A stretch of 64,000 bases of DNA. It comes from Coccinella septempunctata (Eukaryota; Arthropoda; Insecta; Coleoptera; Coccinellidae). Under the pieces are notes generated by a model. That model was not told the origin of the DNA. It made no database searches and was given only the letters and a program-made list of their open reading frames with translations. Below, piece by piece: positions 1 to 11,506 of this stretch. The stretch's first letter is position 1, and every line of letters starts with the position of its first letter. The translations under genes were made by a program, and so were the position numbers. The stretch is from assembly GCF_907165205.1 (NCBI RefSeq), contig NC_058196.1:2026501-2090500 (forward strand), in the 5' to 3' direction.

Positions 1-1113
1 AATTCTACACGAAGGGTGTCTTTTCCACACTTACCTGCACCTTGGATAAATCCTGACCGACCAGTCATCACAACACCTGCCAGATCAGAACCGGAGTCCC
101 GATCAACAATACCGACTGTCCCTGTACACAAGTGGAACATTTCATTTGATGGCACTGGAAGTGTGACCGGATTCCTTGAAGAAGTGGAGAGGCTGGCTGA
201 ATCCCGTAAAGTGTCCCTGGAACAAGTTTTTGAATCAGTTTATGAATTACTACGAAAGGATGCAAGGGATTGGTTTATTCCCAGGAGAGGTACTTTCAAC
301 GACTGGGAGGATTTCAGCAACGAACTGAAGGAAGCATTTCTGCCAGTTAACTATGAGAAGAATCTGTTGGAGGAAATAAAAAGACGAACACAAGGTCCTG
401 AAGAAAAGCTGCTTCTGTATGTTACCCGGATGCAGAACTTATTCCAGAAACTCACCTATACAAAACCATCCGAGGTGGAGCAGATCCGACTCATCCGACA
501 GAGGTTGACTGCGCCCTTACAGCAGGCCTTGGCCTTCCAGGAGACCAAGACTTATGATGAACTTCTCCGTAAGGGAAAAGTTTTTGAACTAGTCCAGTGG
601 CAGATGAGCCAGTACACCCGGCCGCCCTCAAAACCAGGTTTCGTGGAGGAACCTCACCTAACGTACACTCCCCGTCAGCTGAACCGATATCAGGCGAGTT
701 TTTCTGTGGATACCGGAGAACAGGCACAAGCAACTGATCACAGGGAATCAGTCCCGCCGACACCAGCCAACCAGACACGACTTTCTCCGCCGAGGGAAAG
801 CCGTCCAAAGCCACCCAGATCCTGAGAGTCAACAGTACATCAACAGGAATCACACCGTCAGACTCCTGAAGACAGGTCCGAAGGTAGATCCGGAACTTCA
901 ACACCGCCACCCCGCCGTCGAGCCGAAAATAGCCACGCTGACCGGACCGAATCATCATCAGGGAGGAGAGTGTCCTTCCAGACACAGTGTTTCCGATGTG
1001 GTGGATATGGCCACATGCGTCGAGAATGTCGCTGGCCACCGAAAATTTTCTGTTCTCGATGCCAGAGGGAGAACATTCTCTCACGAGATTGTCCCTGCCG
1101 TCCGGAAAACTAG
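1..1113 (+). pseudogene. gag: gypsy A gag with one internal stop
   Basis: The frame is open from the window edge and reads through a retrotransposon capsid domain (about 120-620; residues such as DWFIPRRGTFNDWEDF and QRLTAPLQQALAFQ). A TGA at 823-825 interrupts it. The same frame then continues through a proline/arginine-rich linker to a zinc knuckle at 988-1035 (CFRCGGYGHMRREC), a second partial Cys cluster, and a TAG at 1111-1113. The family role is to form the particle and package element RNA. Only one nonsense change separates capsid from nucleocapsid, so the damage is light. The true start is left of the window; the first methionine-like codon seen (GTG at 16) is not the start. Confidence 0.8.
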
Positions 1114-2943
1114 ACGGAGGTATGGAGAAGGAGTCGACCATATCTCCCAACACACTGACTCCCATGACATCGACTGCCTGGAATGATAACCGACCGCTTG
1201 TCGAAGTTAAGATAGCCGGAAAGCACTACAAAGCATTAATTGACACGGGAGCCACGAAGAGTTTCGTAAGTCGGAAAGTGGCAAAACAATGTGAAAGCAA
1301 GGGAATCACCGGACAACATGTTGAGAATGGTTTCGTGGTGGTTGCAAATGGTCAACCCACGACAACACCCAAACTCTACACTACCGCCGTTCACCTGGCT
1401 GATTATTCCTTGACCGACATAAAATTTTTGTTGGTGCCTGATTTACCAGTTGACCTCATTCTAGGAATGGACGTATTAGGAAGGTTCAATTTTTCCATTA
1501 AACTTAGTACCGCGGACTGTTACCTGGAAGGTTGACTGATTGCCAAACCAACACCGAAAATTCAAGAAGCTGTTGGGGTGCAGGGCCGGAGAAAATCCCG
1601 GAATCCACCTGCGGACAACCCATCACCTAAACCGTTACCGTCCGTAGATTCCGTATACCTGGCCGAGATAGAAACAACCCAGTGCAAATGGTACAAAAAG
1701 AAGTTACAGGAGGTGGAAAAGGACCCAGCAAATTTTCCTGACTACGCCGTTGAAAATGGAAAACTGTTGCGACATTTCTGGGACTCATCCGACTTCACAG
1801 AAGATGGAACCGGCCAATCCTGGAAATTCTGTGTACCAACCGAACAGCGAACCGAAGTACTGAAGGAAAACCACGACTCAGAACTAACAGGTCACATGGG
1901 AATTGCCAAGACGATTGCACGGATAGCCAGAAACTACTACTGGCCAGGGATGTTTAGAGACATTGCGAAATACGTGAGGAACTGCACATCGTGCCAAAAG
2001 TACAAAGTTTCGCAACAGAAAACCCCCGGGAAGATGCAACCACACCAAATGGCGGATGCGCCGTTCAAAGAAGTATCCACGGACATTGTAGGACCATTGC
2101 CACGGACAAAAAAGGGAAACTCCTACATCGTGGTAATGCAAGACCGGTTCACAAAGTGGGTAGAGTGTCGTCCGTTGCGGAAAGCCACCGCCAAAACTGT
2201 TTATTCGGCCCTCTACGAACAAGTTATCCTGAAATATGGTTGCCCAAAACTAGTAATATCCGACAATGGAGTACAATTTGACAGCAGACTATTCAAGAAC
2301 AGTCTCCGAGAGCTGAACATCGCTCACCGTTTCACACCACCGTATACTCCTCAGTGCAACCCTGTAGAAAGAGCTAACCGTACCCTAAAGACCATGATAG
2401 CACAGTTTTGTGAAGCCGATCAACGAACCTGGGATGAAAAGATAGGAGAGTTAACGTTTGCCATCAACACCGCTAAACAGGAGTCTACTGGATTTACACC
2501 GGCATTTTTAAATTATGGAAGGGAACTAGAAGTCCCGAGGGCGATTTATTCGACAAACCCCCACAATGAAGGAATGAACGGAATCCAACCGTACAGAAGA
2601 AGAAAATGAAGACATGACTTACCGTACTCATCAACAGATCAAACATCTCCAGGAGGCTTATGAGTTCGTTCGTACTAAACTGTACCGTGCCTTCCAGCAA
2701 CAGGCTCACCACTACAATCTTCGACGAAGAGAAATCCGATACCATGTGGGAGATAAAGTTCTACGCCGGGACCGTCCTTTATCCTCGGCCGTTGACAGTT
2801 TCGCCGCCAAGTTGGCTCCGAAGTTTTCCGGACCGTTTACCGTCGTTAAAGTTGTTTCACCTGTCGTCTATGACCTGAAAGATACAGGGGGTAAAAAAAT
2901 CACTAACATACACATTAAAGATCTAAAACCATTTCATGCATAA
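987..2943 (+). pseudogene. pol: gypsy A pol: protease joined to integrase, RT/RNase H deleted
   Basis: The frame is shifted -1 relative to gag. It has an aspartic protease (LIDTGATKSFVSRKV, about 1237-1281) and a closing region with LILGMDVLGRF. A TGA lies at 1533-1535. The same frame goes on from 1536 straight into the region before integrase. Integrase has an HHCC zinc part (about 1875-2010) and a catalytic core with Asp in STDIVGPLP, Asp in ISDNGVQFDS and Glu in NPVERANRTLK. A frame change near 2578-2609 leads to the C-terminal GPY/F-like region (2614-2943, ending TNIHIKDLKPFHA). About 1.7 kb of RT and RNase H is absent, estimated from usual gypsy lengths. The product could not reverse transcribe. 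Confidence 0.82.
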
Positions 2944-4155
2944 TATATATTACTGTCATGATCCGTTAACCGTTCTATAGAAATAACCTCTGAAAGGAGG
3001 AAATTCGTTATTTTTATCCGTTACCGAATATATATATTTTTTTTTCTGTTACCGATTATATTATTATTTTCCGTTTACCTGTTTATCTGAGTAACTGTTG
3101 TTGCTCAACTAACCAGAACCAGTGCATCCAGACAATCTGTCTCCAAGAATCAACGGATAGAACCACCCCGAAAGAAGTTGAACAAGTTCCGCATGCCAAC
3201 CAGTAGGGAATTAGCCCTCCGTGCCTGTCCAAGAAACCAAGGCCACCTGCAAGGAGAAATCTCGTAAATCTGAAGCCCGTTACTAAAGATCGTTATAACC
3301 GATTACACCGTAACAATTCCGTTCAAATTCCGTACATGCACCACCGTTGACCGAAATACTGTATCTACAGATTTTCATCCGTTCAGCATGCAATTATAAA
3401 TCAAACCTGTTAAAACTGTCTGAAAAATCTGTTATTTATGTAAGGAATACCAATAAAGGATACTGTTTCACATTACAACTGAGTATATCCGTCTATTAAT
3501 CCAATAGATCTAACCAATTTCTATTCTGAACCGAACCGAAATTATTGTACCGTCAATTTAACACTGTCTACCTGAAGAAAACACCGTCTACCTGAAAACA
3601 GAAAGCAGAGAAAAACCGTTCCAAGAAGAAAGGTTGACCACGAGGAACGATGAAGATCGGAGAGTTTATTGTTAGAAATTACCCACCTGTAAGTCTCATA
3701 CCGGATTCGAGAGTCTCAACGTCCGTACAGCCGGGTCATACCAGTCCATTGAGCCCCCACGTCGAGCTGTTGGAGGCTTTCCACCTGTTGCAGCTCCCAC
3801 GAATCCTGGGTAACCTACAAACCACGGTGGAATTCAAACACCCGCCAAACACAGTTAAATTAGGTACTCACCGGAGGGATGAAGCATGGCACGTTTCCGA
3901 CCAGCGATGAAGATGGATTTCCACATAGAGAAAGAAGATTTTCCACTATTATACACCCACATCATGTATCCACGGAACGCTGAACAAAGTTCTTTGAGAG
4001 ATAGAGAGGAATAAGTACTTGATTGACTTGTGAACTGGTCACGAGTATATAGGTGGCGCGCGCGAAAGTAAGGTCACTATTTCTAGGGGTAGATAGAGTC
4101 GTGAAATTAAACTCACTATTTCATCGTAAGTTAATTTATTCCGAACTAGGGAGGG
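2944..4155 (+). other. gypsy A 3' untranslated region and polypurine tract
   Basis: About 1.2 kb follows the end of pol without a convincing gene. It contains T-rich runs near 3028-3075. An 86-codon frame at 3650-3910 has no recognisable domain and I do not call it. The last bases before the LTR, about 4145-4155, are purine-rich (aactagggaggg), as expected for the plus-strand primer of an LTR element. An env gene could once have been here, but I see no trace of one. Confidence 0.6.
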
Positions 4156-5542
4156 TGTAATGAAGTCCAGTTTTCTGAGGAAAGTTGGAGTTCATTTTGG
4201 TGCATTTCTTTCGTTTTAGATTTCCGTCTTTGAAAATATTTTGGTTCTCGAATATTCCGTACGTTCATTCCGATGGGCAGAGTAAATGTGGGAAACCGTT
4301 TGTCTGTGTTTCGCGTTGTTTTTCTTACATGCCGCTGAAGATTTCGACGTTTTTCATCTGTTGATGTGCGATAGACCGGAGCTGGCAACGTTTTTCATTC
4401 TTGTCGCATTCTGGAATTTTCAGATTTTTACCGTGAGAGGGGATTTGCCTATGAAGGCAAGTTTTCCCCCGCGACGGTCACTTTTACTTCTGTTCTTCGA
4501 CTTAATCTTTGACTTTACTTCAGTATTTCGATTTTTCGCTTTTCAACGTGGTGACTTCTGTTTCAAATTCAGTTCTCTTTTAATTCAGTTAATTTTCCGT
4601 ATTTTCGCCGTTGAAGAATAATTATTTTGTGTTTGCATCAGTGCTACTTAGAATTAATTTTTTAGTTTTCTTTTCTTTCCTTTGAGTTTCCGGAGTGCTT
4701 GAAACAAAGGAGGTAGGTCCCCGTCTGTATCGTTCAGTTTCTTTGTTAGACCTACGCCGTTACTTCTTTAACTTTGACACTGCTGTACTGTATCGCTTTC
4801 TGTTGTATTTTATCGTTCTTTACACTGTTTCGCGAGTCTGACTTTTCCCTTCGCTATCAGTCATGGTGCGTAAGCCCTTGGGGTACTGAAGGGAAAGTCC
4901 CGTCAACCCCTCTGTCCGCGTTCCGCGTCATAAGTGTTGAATCCGAAATCTCTTCTTTTCTGTCAGTCATGACGCGTTATAGCCCTTGGGGCAGAGAATA
5001 AGAGATACCGCTCGTAGTCAGTGAAATTCCGTGGTTGAGCTAAAAATAGACCTTTTCTTCGCTATCAGTCATGGTGCGTTATAGCCCTTGGGGTAGCGAA
5101 TAAAAGGCTCGAATAGATCCGCCCTGGTTGTGTTTCATTTCCGGAGAAATACAACTACATCCCGATACCGTATAGCCAGTCCTTAGTATTCGTTCCGTCA
5201 GTTCTGGTTGGCGCATTTTTATTGAACCTTTAATTTTTCACTACACCCGGTATAAATTCCATAAAGTGCTCGTGATCGGATAGGATTTCCCGAATGTATG
5301 TTCGCTTATAGAATCACTAATCTTTCATACCTACACATATCTCCCTTGTACATATAATTAGTTTCCGAAGGTGTGAATAAACTTTTACATAATTCGATTT
5401 TGACTTCTTCGTTGTCGCTACCACCCTAGATAACAGCGAGCTCTGTCTCCGGCTAGCAGCTACTCTGGTAGGTTTGCTATTCTTCCTATTGAAAAGAATA
5501 GCTGGCGCTCGAGATTAGGTTTCTCCGAGTAACCACGTTACA
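4156..5542 (+). repeat. 3' LTR of gypsy A
   Basis: The 1.39-kb block begins TGTAATG and ends CGTTACA, with short inverted ends TGTAA/TTACA. A second copy lies at 37506-38896. It follows a purine tract, as a 3' LTR should. An AATAAA-like signal is at 5376-5381. Three hairpins with a shared loop occupy 4840-5107. Beyond 5542 the DNA is the RT region of a LINE on the other strand. Confidence 0.85.
4840..5107 (+). repeat. Three consecutive hairpins with a shared loop inside the gypsy A LTR
   Basis: Hairpin 1 is about 4841-4898, hairpin 2 is 4948-5006 and hairpin 3 is 5051-5107. Each has a stem of about 14-17 pairs closing a loop of about 25 bases that reads close to agtcatggtgcgttatag then cccttgg. 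The three stems have different sequences but all pair. Stem 3 is CCTTTTCTTCGCTATC against GGTAGCGAATAAAAGG, with one C-A mismatch and one wobble. The second LTR copy (38208-38465) keeps all three hairpins. Function is unknown; an RNA structure in the LTR transcript is the natural reading. Confidence 0.75.
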
Positions 5543-7920
5543 ACTCTCAAGGCAAATGTATTTCTGCTGAGAGTCGATGTCAGCTCATCCGCATGAGCAT
5601 TCCATGTGAGCGAAACATCAAGATGTACGCCCAAAAACTTTACTATGTCAGTGATATTTCTATCGTTCTTACATCTCAGACTCAGGAATAGAGATTGTGT
5701 CTTGCTGTTTTTCATGCTTAGACCATTAGATATGAACCACTCTAAAGTCCCCGCCAGAGTAGCTCGCTCCATTTCATACAAACTCTCAATATCCTCTGTA
5801 CCAATCTCCACTGTGGTGTCATCAATAAATTGTATGATCTTGACTTCAGGAACATAATCAGGCAGATCGTTAATATAAACTATGAATAAAGCAGGACCAA
5901 GATTGGACCCTTGTGTAACTCCAATGGTCAAGTCTCTCATACCCGAATAAATCCCATCCGCCAAAACCACCTGCCTTCTGTCGCTCAGAAAGGAACCGAT
6001 GTGCTTTATCGCCGAGAGATCGAATCCATATTTCTTTAACTTATAAAGAAGCTTGTCCGCTGCAACACAATCAAAAGCTTTGGACAGGTCTATGAATGAG
6101 GCCAAGCAATGTTTACCCTGTTCAAAACATTCAACTGTGAAATCAACAAAGTTGATAATCGCCTGTATCGTGTTTTTACCTCTTCTATAGCCGAATTGAC
6201 TACTTGAAAATAGTTCATTTTCCTCGAAATATTTTATCACTTGGGTGGCTATTATTTTTTCAATAATTTTGGAGAATATTGGAACTAGTGAAATGGGCCT
6301 ATAATTTCCTTCATCGCTACGATCACCTTTTTTGTGAATAGGGATTACTTTAGAGATTTTCAAGCATTCTGGAAAGCATCCTGCTGTTAAACATTTGTTT
6401 ATGAGTTTAGTGAGAGGAAGTATGATTCCGTTTATATTGGATTCAATTATCCGAACTGATAAACCGTAGAAGTCAGTGCTTCGGCTATTTTTCATATTTT
6501 TCATTACTTCGCGCACCTCATTGAAACTTACCTCACGGAATTCAAACTTGATGGTGGGCGGCACTTGTTTTTTGAATGATTCATCAAATTCTATTGTAGG
6601 TCTGGGAAGATGTGATACGATTTCCTCCGGAATTGTTGAGAAATAATGATTCAACACATCTGGAGCAATTCCTATAGGAGTTGAAGCTTTTGTTTCTTGT
6701 AAATGGTCATTTACTAATTGCCACGCTGTTTTACATTTATTATTCGAGCGTTTTATTTTACCATCATAGTAGGAAACTTTAGCTTTCCTTATTTCCTTTC
6801 TGTATCTCCTAGTCAGATTGTTTCTAATACTTAGAAGATTGTCCGACCTATACCTTGCGTACAATTCCCGAACAAGTAGCAATGACGATCTCATCTCTCG
6901 AAGCTCTCGAGAAAACCACCCACTATCCTTATTCGAGTTATTCACCCTTTCATTCCGCATAAGAAAGGACATCTTGAAGATATCCACAATTATATCATGA
7001 AATTTTTGAAAACACTCGTTACAATCAGATTCAGCACCCACAAAACTCCAATTGACTTTTTCGAGTTCATGATGCATAGTGTTAAAACCTCTCTGTGTTA
7101 GAGGCCTTATTGCCCTGTGGACATTGTTAGATCTTAAGCCAGAGCTGCTTACCTGCAAAAACTGAGCATCATGATCTGAAAACTCTGTTGCTATCACACC
7201 CATGTGCTCATTATGTGTATTGAAGTTTGTGAATATGTTATCAATGCAAGCCTTATTTCTGGTTGGTTCGAATATTTTTTGTTTAAAACCAAAAGTCGTC
7301 AAAAGATCAACAACTGCTTTTGCCTCCCCATCTAAAACAAAATCAACATCACAACTTTTACTAAACTTGACATTAAAGTCCCCACATATTATTACTCTAT
7401 CTTTCCTAACACTGAAGCAATTAAGGACCGACTCTAAGTTCGAAATGAACATATCAAAGTTTCTAGATGGTGATGAGTAAATACATATAATTATGAAGCC
7501 TGTATCGAGAAGCTTGACAGCGGACAACTCGCAGTGTAATTCTATTGATTTTCCCCTGATAGTTATGTTCAATGGTTGAACACTCTGAACAGACCATTTG
7601 GGAATTTACCAGTATCATTGTTCCTCCTTGTTTTAATGTTTGCCTAGTGAAGGCATGTCCTACATACCAATCGTCAATGCACATGCCCTTGGATTACTCC
7701 TCCTTGAGCCAATGTTCGGTAAGGCATATCACGTCATATTTTATTGGTTGAGCGTAAATCATACCCTCCAAGTCATTTATTTTGTTTCTGATACATTGAG
7801 CATTTAAATGTAATAAATTGAGACTATCAACATTTTGAATGTGATTAATCAATCGGTCGTTATCGGGAATAATTACATTATTTATGCCCTTGTCAGTTTC
7901 TGCAGAGAAAATTTCGATAT
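5543..7920 (-). pseudogene. CR1-like LINE ORF2: endonuclease and reverse transcriptase
   Basis: The main open part (to 7572) holds the second half of an APE-type endonuclease, with IICGDFNVKFSK and a later SDHDAQF, and an RT. RT marks are YRPISLVPIFSKIIEKI, FIDLSKAFD, GVTQGSNLGP and FIDD at the catalytic box (plus strand about 5812-5832; usually YADD or FADD). The endonuclease start (LNLLHLNAQCIRNKINDLE, about 7740-7830) and a middle part (7573-7690) lie in other frames. A TAA is at 7694-7696. At least one stop and one frameshift make it inactive. The protein would nick DNA and copy LINE RNA onto it. RT is missing its thumb and C-terminal part at the LTR junction. Confidence 0.8.
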
Positions 7921-8120
7921 GTATGCTTCATCAGGCCAGGTGATGTCTTTTGGTCTTCAATGTTTTGTTATTGGACTTGTTAGTATTGTTTATATTTACG
8001 ATGTCGATCTGTGTGTCAGATGTCGTTTTATCGACATTATTGAGAGCAATTGGATCAATGTTCGATTTAATTGACCTACTCTTCTTAGTTTCTACAATTT
8101 TTCAATCCTGTTCCTCTCCT

Positions 8121-8406
8121 TTATTTTTGTTCTGTTCTCTCTCTCTCTAGTGTCAACAATTCATCTACTCCACTATATGTTGATATCACATAATTACCTG
8201 ATGAATCTGATAAGGATAGAGATTTGTTTACAGATTTCAATATTGGACTATTATTTTTGCTTTTGCGTTTTTTTGTCAAATTTTGATCAACCCCTTTCAA
8301 TAACTCGAAGTTTTCAAGAAGGTTCACCTGCTTTTTAAGGATATTGATTTTATCATGCAATTCCTCTATCAGTATGTCTTTTTGTTTTATGAGTAGATCT
8401 TTACAT
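8121..8406 (-). pseudogene. LINE ORF1 fragment with coiled coil
   Basis: On the minus strand the frame contains a coiled-coil stretch (IEELHDKINILKKQVNLLEN) followed by a basic, Ser-rich tail. This fits the ORF1 of a CR1/L2-type LINE, just upstream of its ORF2. Its first residues come from 28S DNA (right of about 8406), so the true N-terminus is lost. ORF1 proteins of this kind bind element RNA; that role is inferred from position and coiled coil only. Confidence 0.5.
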
Positions 8407-8431
8407 GCAATGGCCCCAGCGGGTGTTGACG

Positions 8432-8520
<89 letters not shown>
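8407..8520 (+). rRNA. 28S rRNA fragment, left side of the R2 site
   Basis: The sequence matches the conserved metazoan large-subunit rRNA just upstream of the R2 target, including ggccccagcgggtgttgacg, the stretch around gcgcgggtaaacggcggg, and agtaactatgactctctt at the end. It stops where R2 elements cut the gene. The next usual bases (AAGG) are missing, a common small 5' junction loss. The left limit (8403-8410) is approximate because I do not recall the exact upstream 28S sequence. Confidence 0.93.
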
Positions 8521-9670
8521 TCGAACCGTCGGGGGAGACAGACGTGCGAGGAGCGCTCGGATGTCTGAGTAAATTTTTCGGGTTCTGTGCACCCCACCGG
8601 GGTGATCTTTGTGTCATCAGAAGCGCAAATGTAGTGACAAGTTCTGTGCGAAATTTGAGTGAAGTCGGTTCAGCCGTTCAAAAGTTATGGCAGGTTGAAC
8701 ATAACGAATTTTCCATTTTTCGCTGTATCAAAGACCGGCCATTCAAGTAAACAATGTGCGCGAAGACGTTTTTCTACCGCTCCACATGTCCACAACATCA
8801 CGGACAATCGCCGCATTCCCCTCCGTCTCATTTCATTCCAACATATCGAGCGGAAAGGAATTCGTCAATTCTACGTTTTAAATTGACTTCATTGACGTAG
8901 TTAAAAAAGCGACTGGGGACAGAGTTCTTCCTGGCCCCCCTACTTGCTTCCAAATGTATTCCGCCAGTGAGATGGAGGAGAAGTCGCACAATGTGGCCAG
9001 GTGAGCTTCTTGCACCAATTGAGCTCAAACTACCCAAAAGCTCCCCGGAGCTTTTTGCCGGACATCAAATTCGAGCTTTCGAGCTTTTGAACTTTAGAGC
9101 TTTTGAGCTTTTTCATAATTGGGAAACTTTGAGCTTCCGAGCTTTCGAGCTTTGCGACCGGAGCTTTTCCGATGCACCGCAGCCCGGCTACCCGGCTGCA
9201 TGTTAACCCACCCGAGATGCAAGATCCAGGACGCATATTCTAGACTGCACACATTTTTATGGTTGATCCTGACTTGATCCAGTCCCGAGCCGATTCCAGC
9301 CAGCAGAGCAGTCCTGGAGATGGCGCCTTGGACTCAAAATGTGCGCAATGAACCAGCGGACCATCTACGAGTGAAAAAACCACCGTAAGTTATCGGGTTT
9401 CGGGGGTACATTTTTATTCCTTCTGACCCCCGATTTTTGAATTGGCGGATGCGCCGGGTCAAAAATTTTCAAACTTAGAATTTGGTCACAAGGGGTTGGA
9501 AAATGGGTTTTCTGGGCACGGGAGCACCATCGGAGGGACTTTATGGTCCCCCCCCGTCATACCATATTTGAGGAGAGTTGTGTTTTGGACACTATTGGCA
9601 GGTGTATTTTTAAACTTTTATTTCTTTAGTCGAAGCGAGTATTTTTCCGCTTGGCGACATCTGATCCAAA
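8521..9670 (+). other. R2 5' untranslated region with a GAGCTTT-rich patch
   Basis: About 1.15 kb precede the first plausible start codon. No gene is convincing. From about 9048 to 9168 an irregular repeat of GAGCTTT (with C or T after it) occurs roughly ten times. R2 5' ends often fold as HDV-like ribozymes; I tried to pair the first 100 bases and could not complete the fold. Confidence 0.6.
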
Positions 9671-11506
9671 ATGCCTTTCCCATGTGTCTGCGGTAAATCA
9701 TATGCGACACAACGAAATCTCAAGGACCATCAGAGGAGATTTTGCAGAGGCCCCCCCACCGGCAATGAAGGGCAATGTCCAGTTTGCCATAACAATTACA
9801 ACTCGTACGCTTCAATGAGGCAGCATATGCGTCAAGCACATCCTGACGCATACAACGATGAGCTCGTTGCGGAAGTTGAGGGCAAGCCCAGGAAGAACTT
9901 ATGGACAGATGGCGAAATGGAGGAGATGGCTCTCGTAGAGCTGGAGTACGAGGGAGATAGCCTGCTTGACCATCTAGCAAGGCATATGGGGCGTACCAAG
10001 GAAGCCATCAAGAAAAGACGGCGGCAGGAAAAATATCTGGCCATAATTTCGCGTCTCCAAGGGGCCGATGAGAGCGAGGATATTATAACCCTCGTCCCGG
10101 GGGCTCCCTCAGGCTCAGGCAATGCTGAGCATGATTCCGAGAGCGAAGCAGAGGAGAACGACCTATCGGAACCACCACCAACCGATGAGGCTGCAGCACC
10201 ACAAATGGAAGAACAGAGAGAAGCTGAGCTGTTACAAGATCCGGTCCTTATGCATCTGCTGACTCTGTGCACTGAGTCTGATGATGTTGAGGCGATTGAA
10301 GTGTGCCAGAAAGTCTGCACACGTGCGGAGGGTTTTTAACAGGCATTTGACGCCTGGACAGAGGGAATTTGTCGAGAGCACGGCAGGAAATCCAAGACCG
10401 GTCCTAAAAACATCCCCCTTAGGCCAGATCCTGACCACTGTGGACGACGCAAGTACAGAGCTAAACTGTACAAATATATGCAGCATAAATTCTCCCAGAA
10501 CACTAGGGACTTAGCCCACGAAATCCTCGACAATGCCGCCATTTCAGCCAGTAACATCAGGCCGAGTGCGGAGGAGATAAGGAAACACTACGAGGAAGTG
10601 TTTTCCGCAGACTCTCCCGAAGATGAAAACCCTATCTATGACTTTGTACCAACACCTTGCAACGTATATTCGCCCATATCTCGGCAAGACATAGAGTTGG
10701 CTCGCAAGAGCATGGGGAAAACCGCCGGTGGGCCAGACGGGATCGACTCAAGAAGACTAACTAAAATCCCAATCTCCAAGTTGGAAATTCTGTGCAACTT
10801 AGTGTTGTTTTCCAAATACATCCCCAAAGCTCTCAGGCAAAGTCGGACAATCCTCATCCCCAAGTCATCAGGGGACCTTGAGCGGGTGGAAAACTGGAGA
10901 CCAATTACCATCGCGTCAATCCTGATCCGTCTGCTCAATGTTATTATCGCTAGGAGGCTCTCTGACAACATAACCCTGGATGAGTGCCAGCGAGGATTCA
11001 CCAGCGTGGATGGTGGTTTTGCAAATAACATCACCTTGCAAACAATCATCAAGGAACGAAGGAAACAGGGTCGTCCATTTACCATCATAACACTTGACAT
11101 CCAAAAAGCATTTGACAGGATATCCCACAACTCCATCCGAAGGGCTTTGAGAAGATTCAGGGTTGACCCAAACACCACTGAATATGTAATGGCGACATAT
11201 TTTGACCAGACCACCACGGTCTCGTGCAATGGCACTGATGTCACCACCCTCGCCCTGAGAAGGGGTGTCAAGCAAGGGGACCCACTGGCGCCCATAATCT
11301 TTAACATGATTATGGATGAGATCATCGCCAGCCTCAGGATTAGGAGAGGTATTCAGATGGGCAATACTAACATCTCCGTCATGGGCTATGCCGACGACCT
11401 CCTTATTCTAGCAGAGAACACAAGAGATGCCCAGTTCTTGTTAGGACTTGTGATCAAGTTCCTTGAATCACGCCACCTGTCACAGAGTCCCACCAAATGT
11501 CGTTCC
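9671..11506 (+). pseudogene. R2 ORF, N-terminal two thirds: zinc fingers, Myb, RT
   Basis: The start is the ATG at 9671, just before the first zinc finger. Finger 1 is CVCGKSY…H…C (CCHC spacing) and finger 2 is CPVCHNNY…H…H (CCHH). A Myb-like DNA-binding segment follows (KNLWTDGEMEEMALVELE…KKRRRQEKY). A TAA at 10337-10339 breaks the frame, which continues in the same phase into RT: GRRKYRAKLYKY, WRPITIASI, TLDIQKAFDRISH, GVKQGDPLAP and YADD at 11387-11398. The frame runs to 11506, where a LINE is inserted; the rest resumes at 24861. Two N-terminal fingers differ from the single finger of Drosophila R2. Confidence 0.92.
11497..11506 (+). repeat. Target site duplication of the jockey LINE, left copy
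   Basis: ATGTCGTTCC here and at 24861-24870 flank the minus-strand LINE. The R2 RT reading frame continues exactly across the two copies, so the duplication was created by the LINE insertion. Confidence 0.9.

Larger units (their letters stand above)
1..5542 (+). mobile_element. Ty3/gypsy LTR retrotransposon A, internally deleted, 5' end off the window
   Basis: Gag, protease, integrase, a 3' untranslated stretch, a purine-rich tract (about 4147-4155) and a 3' LTR (4156-5542) follow in order on the plus strand. The gag frame is open at base 1, so the 5' LTR should lie left of the window. The RT and RNase H domains expected between protease and integrase are missing, so this copy cannot move by itself. 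Its LTR ends inside the RT coding region of a CR1-like LINE, so the element was probably inserted into that LINE. The left target duplication is outside the window and cannot be checked. Confidence 0.85.
5543..8406 (-). mobile_element. CR1/L2-like LINE, decayed, cut by gypsy A
   Basis: Read on the minus strand, the element runs from an ORF1 fragment at its right end (about 8406) through endonuclease to RT, and stops at the gypsy LTR at 5542. The LTR removes the last part of RT and the 3' end, which should lie left of the window if gypsy A jumped into this LINE. The right end passes directly into 28S rRNA sequence at about 8400-8410. Either the LINE inserted into 28S or the rDNA piece lies next to it. 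Confidence 0.75.

Noticed and set aside
1100..1115. Slippery frameshift site in gypsy A
   Set aside because: GGAAAAC just before the gag stop does not fit X XXY YYZ in the gag phase, although pol is in the -1 frame.
4286..5001. Plus-strand frames inside the gypsy A LTR
   Set aside because: They are T-rich, without domains, and lie across the hairpins; the second LTR does not preserve them.
4841..5107. Hammerhead or other known ribozyme in the LTR hairpins
   Set aside because: The shared loop lacks the CUGAnGA and GAAA core of a hammerhead; I could not match it to another class.
8521..8625. HDV-like ribozyme at the R2 5' end
   Set aside because: R2 leaders often have one. I could pair GAACC with GGTTC and CACCCC with GGGGTG, but found no second strand for P2, so the fold is not supported.
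9832..10320. Minus-strand frame of 162 codons
   Set aside because: It is antisense to the R2 protein, which has clear zinc finger and Myb motifs on the plus strand.
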